In this document: piece by piece, positions 7,930-14,833 of the stretch | Numbering within the stretch: the first letter of the stretch is position 1 | Layout of the letters: the number at the start of each line of letters is the position of its first letter | From: Cellvibrio sp. 79 | GTDB lineage: Bacteria; Pseudomonadota; Gammaproteobacteria; Pseudomonadales; Cellvibrionaceae | Reading direction: 5' to 3' | NCBI GenBank assembly: GCA_003056245.1 | Contig: MVDH01000003.1 | Coordinates: 1,413,331-1,477,330 of the forward strand | DNA length: 64,000 bases | Position numbers and translations under genes: made by a program | The notes under the pieces: generated by a model | What the model saw: only the letters and a program-made list of their open reading frames with translations | Database searches by the model: none | What the model was told of the DNA's origin: nothing

Positions 7930-10074
7930 TTATTGCCTGGTGAGTTGCCACCAGTTGATATTCCAGCCACCTTTTCTCACGAAGATTGCCAGGTCTTGCT
8001 GGCCTGCTTGCAAATTCACGGTGATCGACACGGTTTGCCAGTTTTGCCAGCCACCGGTGTTGGGCACAGTGACTACACCCAAATCACTTCCATTTCTGCT
8101 CAGTACCAGGGTTCCGCCGCTATAGGGGGATGCTACACGCACGTCAAATGTGTAGTTACCAGCTGTCGGGATGTTGATCGGGTAGCTCATCCAGTCGTTA
8201 TCGTCGGTACTGCCTGCATTGAAACCGCCACCAGCGTCAGTTGTGGTTTCCATGCGGATGCCGCTGTGATCTTTAAACATTTCCGCTTCTACACGTTGGC
8301 CAACCTGCGCTTTCCAATTCATCCAGTAAGCGATGCTTTCGTTCCTCACCAATGGCTGGGTGGAGAATTGGCGGAACCAGCTTTCAATTTGCGCAGCACT
8401 GGCGCTGCTGATATTCAGATTGCTCATGCCACCACCGTTGCTGGAGTTGGTGATCATGCCCCAGGCCCAACTGCTGGTATCGCCATTGGAGCCGCCGGAT
8501 GAGGTGGTTTTCCAGGCCCAGTTAGTGGCGGCCCAGCCGTAGCTATTGTAAATGTCGTAGGTTTTGCGGGTGATCTGGCCGCCGTAGCTGCCGAGCAACG
8601 TCCAGGGTTGGAATTCACCAACCAGGAATGGAGTCTGGATTCCGTTGATCTTGTTGCGCCAATCGCAGCTTTCGCCTGTTCCATTCTGATTACAGTGCAG
8701 CCAGCTCGCATGCATGTTGGCTTGGCCGGCACCGTAAGTGGCGGTGTCATTCCAGCCCCACAAACCCGGGTAGAAGTGCATCCAGGTAGAAACATTGGTC
8801 AGGCCGCGGCTATTTGGATTGCCGTAGGCATCAATACCCGAGTTATGGCCCGGCAACAAAATAATGTGGTTGGCGTCTTTCGCGCGCACCACATTGAACA
8901 GTTCGTAAGAACGGTTGGCGAGAGTGGTTGCATCGGTACCCCATGGCTCGTTCAGCAGATCATAAGCGGCAACAGCGGCGCGACCGTTGTAGCGCTGGGC
9001 GATCATGTCCCACAACCATTTGGTACGGTCCCAATAGTTGGCATTGGTCCAGAGCTGTGCGGAACCGATACAACCGTCGTGTTGTTCGGAGGCAGCCGCT
9101 TGCCCGCCCACCGCGCCATGCAAATCGAGGATGGTGTACATGCCGCGTTTCTCGGCTTCATCAATTGCCCAATCCAGATATTGCCAGGCGTCGGCACGTA
9201 CGTTGTACGGGTTGTATTCGTCTTCGATCAAGCTATAGAGGAACGGAATGCGGATTACATTCATGCCCATCGCTTTCATCATGTCGAAGTCGCGGGTGGT
9301 GATGTAGCTGCTGCGGAACACTTTCATCAAGCGCTCTTTCTCGGCATTGCCAAAGCGTTGTGATATGACCGACTCCAGCGTGCACTGGTCATTCACAGTA
9401 CCGCCGTTATGGGAAATGATGCCGCCCATCATCCAGAATTCCTGGATCAACCAGTTGCCCAGGTTGGTACCACGCAAATCCACGCGTTGGTTGTTGGTTG
9501 CATTAACCCATTGCGCACCGTTTTGCTTGATCGCGGGCAGCCGCGTCCAGCTGACAGAACTGGATGAGCTTGAGCTGGAGGATGACACAGCAGTGATACG
9601 GAACCAGTTAAGGTTAAAGCCGCCCGCCGGAATCGCGATACCAAAGCGGTGAGTGCCCGCAGTCAGGTTGACGCGCTGCTTGATGGTGGCCCAGGTTTGC
9701 CAGCCACCGGTATTGGGAATACTAATGGTGCCGTAGCTGGGAGTTCCTCCCGCTTCTTCCAAACGGATAGTACCGCCACCGCCCTGGCTGGCTACACGGT
9801 ATTCCACCTCGTAGGCGCCGGCGGTTGGAATATTGACCGGGCTATTGCTGTAGGCGAGCCAGTCGTTAGTATCGATCCAGCCTACGTTTTGGCCGCCACC
9901 GCTATCACTTGTTGTTTCAAGCTGCACGCCATTCATATGGCTGTAGGCTTCTGCCTGGATGGTCGCCGGTAATGCGGCTTGTGCTAATACGGTTTGACCA
10001 AAAAGTGCACTGCCAAACCCAAGTGCGAGGGCTGACCATTTGCCTGGCAAACGGCCCTTAAGGAATGTGTTCAT
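7930..10074 (-). CDS. Secreted CBM6-GH5-CBM6 beta-glucanase-type enzyme
   Basis: The 714-residue protein has a Sec signal peptide (about 1-32, ending VLAQA), an N-terminal CBM6 at about 34-163, a short serine linker, a GH5 barrel at about 175-588, and a second CBM6 at about 592-714. Acid/base E376 (LNEPWG) and nucleophile E487 (VGEFQPW) are intact. The barrel is clearly paralogous to the GH5 of the lipoprotein at 1763-4441 (shared GTNLGNWL.QEFWMMG start), but it lacks the inserted module and has CBM6 at both ends. It likely works free in the medium on the same polymer that the lipoprotein processes at the cell surface. The polymer is inferred to be a beta-glucan. The gene diverges from the AraC-type regulator gene across a 384-bp control region. 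Confidence 0.9.
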   Translation of the reverse strand: MNTFLKGRLPGKWSALALGFGSALFGQTVLAQAALPATIQAEAYSHMNGVQLETTSDSGGGQNVGWIDTNDWLAYSNSPVNIPTAGAYEVEYRVASQGGGGTIRLEEAGGTPSYGTISIPNTGGWQTWATIKQRVNLTAGTHRFGIAIPAGGFNLNWFRITAVSSSSSSSSSSVSWTRLPAIKQNGAQWVNATNNQRVDLRGTNLGNWLIQEFWMMGGIISHNGGTVNDQCTLESVISQRFGNAEKERLMKVFRSSYITTRDFDMMKAMGMNVIRIPFLYSLIEDEYNPYNVRADAWQYLDWAIDEAEKRGMYTILDLHGAVGGQAAASEQHDGCIGSAQLWTNANYWDRTKWLWDMIAQRYNGRAAVAAYDLLNEPWGTDATTLANRSYELFNVVRAKDANHIILLPGHNSGIDAYGNPNSRGLTNVSTWMHFYPGLWGWNDTATYGAGQANMHASWLHCNQNGTGESCDWRNKINGIQTPFLVGEFQPWTLLGSYGGQITRKTYDIYNSYGWAATNWAWKTTSSGGSNGDTSSWAWGMITNSSNGGGMSNLNISSASAAQIESWFRQFSTQPLVRNESIAYWMNWKAQVGQRVEAEMFKDHSGIRMETTTDAGGGFNAGSTDDNDWMSYPINIPTAGNYTFDVRVASPYSGGTLVLSRNGSDLGVVTVPNTGGWQNWQTVSITVNLQAGQQDLAIFVRKGGWNINWWQLTRQ

Positions 10075-10458
10075 AGTTGATACCCATAAAAGTTATTGTT
10101 ATCGCATGAGTACGAAAGCCCGCTGCCGATTGATCTACCAAAAGCAAAGTGCGCTTTTGCAGAAGTACATCTGTCCGTGGACCTACATCATTCCGTTATT
10201 GTTATGGTTTGGTTTTCGTTGATGGCAATCTAGGCGGGGCTGGAGCCAGTGTCGTTCGAGAGTAAAAGTGATACTTAAAAAGCGGCGATGCAAACGGGTT
10301 CGAGAGCCGGAAAAATGCTCGAACGCCATTTTCCCTAGCTCCGGTCATTTATCTTCTATAGTATCCCCCGTGAAAAACCTAAGCGCGATCAACCTATACC
10401 GGTCCTTTTCGGCGGACCACACAACAGCGCGCACAATAAGAAACACTGGGGAGCCTCC
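10075..10458. promoter_or_regulatory. Divergent control region between GH5 gene and AraC-type regulator
   Basis: No gene is seen in these 384 bp. They hold two GTTATTGTTAT leader elements (10092-10102 and 10195-10205, read CAATAAC-like on the minus strand). They also hold three copies of the GTTCGAG word (10254-10260, 10298-10304, and inverted at 10318-10324). A good -10 hexamer TATAGT lies at 10357-10362 in the regulator direction, without a matching -35. That pattern suits activation by a bound regulator. Confidence 0.55.
10254..10324. promoter_or_regulatory. Candidate operator array GTTCGAG (direct copy plus inverted pair)
   Basis: GTTCGAG at 10298-10304 and CTCGAAC at 10318-10324 form a perfect 7-bp inverted repeat with a 13-bp spacer, centres 20 bp apart. 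A further direct copy sits at 10254-10260. The inverted pair ends about 32 bp upstream of a -10 hexamer, where an activator would contact RNA polymerase. Confidence 0.45.
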
Positions 10459-11664
10459 ATGAACTTTGTCGTATTCAACTTCCACGACGTAATCCTGCTA
10501 ATGACGGCAATGCTTTGCTGTTTATTTGCACTGTTACTCATCGTTACTAATCCACCGAAAAACACCAGCAACTATTTTCTCGCCGCTTTTTTGATCGCGC
10601 ATGCCTTCATTCCATTGCATGAGTTAATTCTGTGGGGTGCTGAATTCAAACTGCATGTGCGCGAAAATGTGCCGGGAATTTATTTCATCGGTGGCTTCGC
10701 CTATTACCTGGATGCCGTACTGCTCTATTTTTATGTGAAGTCGTTGGTATTTCGCGATTTCCATCTCCGTCCCAAAGACTCTATGCACCTGATTCCCTTG
10801 GTGGTTTTCGCCCTGTTTATGCTTGTGGGCTTTTACCGTTATCCAACGGAGTTACGCCTGGAGTGGATTAACACCGAATCTTTCGTGTACAGCAGTGGTT
10901 ACATCGCCATTGAATTCCTGTGTAAAACCTTGCGCGTTAGCTATTGTGCTGCCGCACTGATGTTAATTTTCAAATACAAAGACATTCTTAAAACGACGCA
11001 TTCCAATATCGAAAAAGTGGATATTCTCTGGCTCAAGATCCTGGTGGTGGGTTTTATGGTGATCACCTTGATGCATGAGTTACTCGCGTTCGCCAAAGTG
11101 ATTGGCTTCCTCGCCGGTTATGATTTCCAGCATCCGGACCCCAAAGGTAATGTCATTGAATATATTGGCCTGAGCGGTAATTACGCACTCTTTTTCCTGG
11201 TGTGCACCCTGGTGTTCACCAGCATGCGTTACTTCAGTAACTTTGAAGCGGTTAAACAAAAGGAAACCAAAGAGCCGCCTAAAAAATCGACCCAGGAAAA
11301 ATTGCTCAACCCGGAATACGCGGAAAAAATCGACAGCATCATGCGCTCCCAAAAAACCTACCTTAATCCGGAGCTGACATTAGATATGCTGGCGGAGACT
11401 CTGGGGATCGCCGCGAAAGATTTATCGATGATTATTAATCGCCATTTCAATTTGAATTTTTATGAATTCGTCAATGGCTATCGCATTGAAGAAGCGAAAA
11501 AGCGTTTGGCTGATCCGGCGAATAAAGAAAAAACCATTACCGATATTTATCTGGAAATAGGGTTCAACAGCAAATCGGTGTTCAACACCTTTTTCAAAAA
11601 GCTGGTTGGAAAAACCCCGTCGGAATATCGCCAGGCGCCTGAACCTGTCGCGAGCGCAGAATAA
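10459..11664 (+). CDS. Membrane-anchored AraC-family regulator
   Basis: The 401-residue protein has about seven hydrophobic segments in residues 1-265, then a charged linker, then a C-terminal AraC-type double helix-turn-helix (about 285-395). The last region contains LTLDMLAETLGIAAKDLSMI and the second-helix signature ITDIYLEIGFNSKSVFNTFF followed by KTPSEYR. It is a one-component membrane sensor-regulator, not a soluble sugar-binding AraC. A GGAG site precedes the ATG. It lies between the divergent GH5 gene and the TonB receptor gene, whose start is only 30 bp past its stop, so it probably controls both. The GTTCGAG sites upstream are the natural candidate targets. The ligand is unknown. 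Confidence 0.85.
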   Translation: MNFVVFNFHDVILLMTAMLCCLFALLLIVTNPPKNTSNYFLAAFLIAHAFIPLHELILWGAEFKLHVRENVPGIYFIGGFAYYLDAVLLYFYVKSLVFRDFHLRPKDSMHLIPLVVFALFMLVGFYRYPTELRLEWINTESFVYSSGYIAIEFLCKTLRVSYCAAALMLIFKYKDILKTTHSNIEKVDILWLKILVVGFMVITLMHELLAFAKVIGFLAGYDFQHPDPKGNVIEYIGLSGNYALFFLVCTLVFTSMRYFSNFEAVKQKETKEPPKKSTQEKLLNPEYAEKIDSIMRSQKTYLNPELTLDMLAETLGIAAKDLSMIINRHFNLNFYEFVNGYRIEEAKKRLADPANKEKTITDIYLEIGFNSKSVFNTFFKKLVGKTPSEYRQAPEPVASAE

Positions 11665-11694
11665 GAATTTTGTAGACTACTGGAGCACACACTG

Positions 11695-13938
11695 ATGACC
11701 ACCTCAAACAACCGAACGCGCTGCCGTCCGTTGCAATATTCACTCAAGCAGCCGTTGGCGATTGCTTGTGCGTTAATGCCATTGATTGGCTTGCCTGCAT
11801 TCGCGGTAGATGCAAGTAATGACATTGAAGAAGTTATTGTTACTGCATCCAAGCGTAACCAAAGCTTGCTGGATTTTTCCGGTTCGGTGAGCGTGATCAC
11901 CAATTTTCAAAACGTAAAAAATATCGGTGATATTTCCAGCCAGGTTCCCGGTTTTAATATTGTCGATGCTGGTCCGCGCAATCCTACAGGTTTAGTAATT
12001 CGCGGTTTGCGCCTCGACGAAGTCAACGCGAATGATTTGGGTGGAGATGGTGCGGTAGTCTCGACTTACATTGATAACATTCCGTTGCAAGGTTTTTTTG
12101 CACCTTTATCGCCCGGCCTGAAAGATTTGCAGCAAGTAGAAATATTGCGTGGACCGCAAAGCACGCTTTACGGTAACTCGTCGATTGGTGGCTTGATTCG
12201 TTACATCACTAATAAACCGGATTTGGAAAAACAATCTCTTACTGCGAATGCTGAAATTTCCCAAACCAACTACAGCGATGATTTAAATTACGACACTGAT
12301 CTGGTGGTTAATACCCCTTTGCTCAATAACACATTAGGTATGCGCTTGCTGCTCAGCAAAACCGAAAACCAGGGCTTCATTGATAACCCCTATTGGCTGA
12401 GCGGGCCTGCAGAAGACACTAATGACGATAAGGCTAAGCAAGCGCGCTTAAGTGTGTTGTGGCACCCGACAGAAGAGTTTTCTCTTGGCGGCAGTTATCA
12501 CTACCAGGAAAATAACGTAACGGATCGTCAGGCAACTAACGAAAGTTTCACTGGCGATGAATACACAGCGACCAGTCGTTTTGAGCAGCCAATGAATGCA
12601 GAATTGCAATTGGCGAGTGTCGATGCTGAATATGATTTTGAGTGGGCAACATTATCGGCAAGTTTGAGTCACTATGATTACGAGCGCGACGAAATAGTAG
12701 ATCAAACCGATTATTTCATCATGATCGATGAAATTTATGGCCCTTACTACACTACCATGGACAATATGTTTGCTTTTAATGCGGCGTTTGTAGATGTAGT
12801 AAAAGATAGTGCGGAGTTACGCTTGGTATCAAGTGATGACCAGCGTCTGCGTTGGTTGGTAGCTGCATTTTATAGTCGCGATGATCTGGATGTTATCCAG
12901 GGCGATTTTGTTCCCGGATTCGCGGATTTCATGGATGAAGATCGTCCCGGTGATGCCGACTTTGCAGTTACCCAAGCTGAGCTACTGAGTGAATATTCCA
13001 CGTATGCCGAAGTGGCGTACGACATTATTCCTCGCTGGGAAGTCAGTGCAGGTTTGCGCTATTTCCGTTATGACGATGAGCTTGATGTTTGTTATGCCGC
13101 TTACCCCGGCTTACCGGAAGGTTACTGTGAAGCCGGTGATGACGTGAGTAATAATTCGCTCGGAAAATTTTCCACGCGTTATAAACTGACCGATCAGCAA
13201 AGTATTTATTTCACCATAACCGAAGGTTATCGTCGTGGTGGCGCAAATATTTTACCGCTGGATTCTACGGCGGAAACATTTTATGAGCCGGACACCGCCG
13301 TCAATTACGAATTAGGTTATCGCAGCAGCTTGCTGGACAATCGCCTCACCTTGAATGTCGCGGCCTACAATGTAGAGTGGGATAACTTGCAGGTGCGCAC
13401 AACCTCGTCCAGCAGCTTGCCTTACTTTATGAACGTAGGGGATGCGCGCTCCACAGGCGTTGAGCTGGAATCGGTATTTCAATTGAACTCGGCTTTATCC
13501 TTGCGTGCCGGGTATTCTCACGTAGATGCAAAAATCACCGAAACAGTATTGTTCACCGATATCAATGGTGATGATGTATTTAATGGCGATCCATTGCCCG
13601 GTTCACCGCGCACTGAATGGAACCTCGCGTTGGACTACAACCAGGATATTGGTTCTGTGGTCGTTGATGCCAGCATAGGTAGCAGTTATTTTGGTGAAGT
13701 CTACACTGCATTAAACTCCGGCTTTCGCAATTATGGAAAACTGGACAGTTTCAATATTGCTAATCTCAGTGCGGGCGTGACACTGGAAAATTGGCGATTG
13801 GGTACATTTATTAATAATGTAGGCAACACACGTGGTATCACCGGAACTCGTAGTACGGAATGGTATGGCGAGCGCGGTCGTTTTGAATACGTTACCCGCC
13901 CGCGCACTGTTGGATTATCTGTAACCTACAAGTATTAA
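11695..13938 (+). CDS. TonB-dependent outer membrane receptor
   Basis: The 747-residue protein has a signal peptide ending PAFA, a TonB box-like segment EEVIVTASKR just after it, and a plug domain containing LVIRGLR, VEILRGPQSTLYG and IRYITNKP. A 22-strand-type barrel follows, ending in an aromatic residue (Tyr). It is the only uptake system in the locus, so it probably imports oligosaccharides released by the GH5 and GH30 enzymes. A siderophore role is possible by family, but the context argues against it. The gene follows the AraC-type regulator gene with a 30-bp gap containing a GGAG site, suggesting co-transcription. No SusD partner is present, as is normal in Proteobacteria. Confidence 0.88.
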   Translation: MTTSNNRTRCRPLQYSLKQPLAIACALMPLIGLPAFAVDASNDIEEVIVTASKRNQSLLDFSGSVSVITNFQNVKNIGDISSQVPGFNIVDAGPRNPTGLVIRGLRLDEVNANDLGGDGAVVSTYIDNIPLQGFFAPLSPGLKDLQQVEILRGPQSTLYGNSSIGGLIRYITNKPDLEKQSLTANAEISQTNYSDDLNYDTDLVVNTPLLNNTLGMRLLLSKTENQGFIDNPYWLSGPAEDTNDDKAKQARLSVLWHPTEEFSLGGSYHYQENNVTDRQATNESFTGDEYTATSRFEQPMNAELQLASVDAEYDFEWATLSASLSHYDYERDEIVDQTDYFIMIDEIYGPYYTTMDNMFAFNAAFVDVVKDSAELRLVSSDDQRLRWLVAAFYSRDDLDVIQGDFVPGFADFMDEDRPGDADFAVTQAELLSEYSTYAEVAYDIIPRWEVSAGLRYFRYDDELDVCYAAYPGLPEGYCEAGDDVSNNSLGKFSTRYKLTDQQSIYFTITEGYRRGGANILPLDSTAETFYEPDTAVNYELGYRSSLLDNRLTLNVAAYNVEWDNLQVRTTSSSSLPYFMNVGDARSTGVELESVFQLNSALSLRAGYSHVDAKITETVLFTDINGDDVFNGDPLPGSPRTEWNLALDYNQDIGSVVVDASIGSSYFGEVYTALNSGFRNYGKLDSFNIANLSAGVTLENWRLGTFINNVGNTRGITGTRSTEWYGERGRFEYVTRPRTVGLSVTYKY

Positions 13939-13952
13939 TAGTTCAACTGCAT

Positions 13953-13990
13953 AAATCCTTATCATTGCACAGCTACAGTGATAAGGATTT
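13953..13990 (+). terminator. Hairpin terminator after the TonB receptor gene
   Basis: AAATCCTTATCA pairs perfectly (12 bp) with TGATAAGGATTT across a 14-base loop, 15 bp after the stop codon. The U-tract is weak. Confidence 0.65.
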
Positions 13991-14020
13991 ATTTGCTGAT
14001 GGCATTGGTTTAAGGGAGTA

Positions 14021-14044
14021 CCAATAAAGCTTCGCTTTTATTGG
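14021..14044. repeat. Second hairpin, CCAATAAA / TTTATTGG with UUCG-containing loop
   Basis: An 8-bp stem encloses a loop containing TTCG, about 30 bp after the previous hairpin. It may be a back-up terminator or part of the 5' region of the lysine-tailed protein gene. The 14045-14211 remainder holds no clear gene. Confidence 0.45.
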
Positions 14045-14211
14045 CGTAAGCTGTTGTAATTTTTGTGCTATATATGTGAGGGCATAATCAAGGCTGGGCT
14101 GATATGGTTGGCCCTTTTGGTGGTTCCAGGATGAGGCCTGCTATAGCAATCATGCACTCTGGGTTGCACACTATTCTCGGGATTTTTTTATCAGTTAACA
14201 GGATTAAAACC

Positions 14212-14796
14212 ATGGCAACAGAAAAGAAAAAAGCGGAAAAGAAAACAGCAGAGAAAAAGCCTGCGAAAAAAGTAGCAACTGCAAAAGCTCCGGTGAAAAA
14301 AGGTAAGAAAAAATTAACCTCTGAAAATGTCACCATCCTGGTGCCTAGAGGCGGTCAGGTTATTCAGTATTTTAATCTAACTCCGGCATTGCCTACTGAT
14401 ACCGGTCGCGGCGACTGGATCTTTACTGAAGATGGCTCAACCCAGGATATTGAAACATTAACGGTTGGATTTGCAGAAAACCCCTTGCCATTGGAAAGAG
14501 AGCTTGAGCGTGCAGTTCTGGTGATCAGTATGGTGCAAAACCCCTCGTCTAATGGAACATGGCGTTTTGCATTGGGTGGCGTTGCTACCGATCATGGTGA
14601 TGAAGATCCTAACAACGATGTAGTTGTCGATATTATTGATAACGGGTTTACGCTGATTGCTTATGTGCAGGTGCTGGAAAACTCTGCGGAATATATCCCA
14701 TTCGGATTTGTTGCATCGTTTACCGATGATGACACTGGCGTTGTTTCTATTTATGAGTCGCAAGATCCGGGGATTGTGCCGGTTCGTCCTATGTAA
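14212..14796 (+). CDS. Unknown protein with lysine/alanine histone H1-like tail and a beta-rich domain
   Basis: The 194-residue protein has two parts. Residues 1-38 are almost entirely Lys, Ala, Glu, Pro and Thr (KKAEKKTAEKKPAKK type), like bacterial histone H1-like tails. Residues 39-194 have no Cys and alternate hydrophobic residues as in a beta fold, with several acidic D/N-rich turns. I do not recognise the domain. The ATG at 14212 with an AGGA site is preferred over an in-frame start at 14104, which would add a hydrophobic leader with poor codon character. It converges on the Ser/Thr kinase gene with only 6 bp between the stop codons. Nucleic-acid or polyanion binding by the tail is an inference. 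Confidence 0.7.
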   Translation: MATEKKKAEKKTAEKKPAKKVATAKAPVKKGKKKLTSENVTILVPRGGQVIQYFNLTPALPTDTGRGDWIFTEDGSTQDIETLTVGFAENPLPLERELERAVLVISMVQNPSSNGTWRFALGGVATDHGDEDPNNDVVVDIIDNGFTLIAYVQVLENSAEYIPFGFVASFTDDDTGVVSIYESQDPGIVPVRPM

Positions 14797-14802
14797 TTAT
14801 TG

Positions 14803-14833
14803 TTACAAGGAGCACCTGCTGTGCTCCTTGTAA
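14803..14833. terminator. Bidirectional terminator inside the kinase 3' end
   Basis: TTACAAGGAGCAC pairs perfectly (13 bp) with GTGCTCCTTGTAA across a 5-base loop. On the minus strand the stem is the last codons and stop of the kinase gene; on the plus strand it follows the lysine-tailed gene by 6 bp. One element serves both convergent genes. Confidence 0.75.

Noticed and set aside
14104-14211. Upstream start for the lysine-tailed protein
   Set aside because: The added stretch has no coding character, while the ATG at 14212 has an AGGA site.
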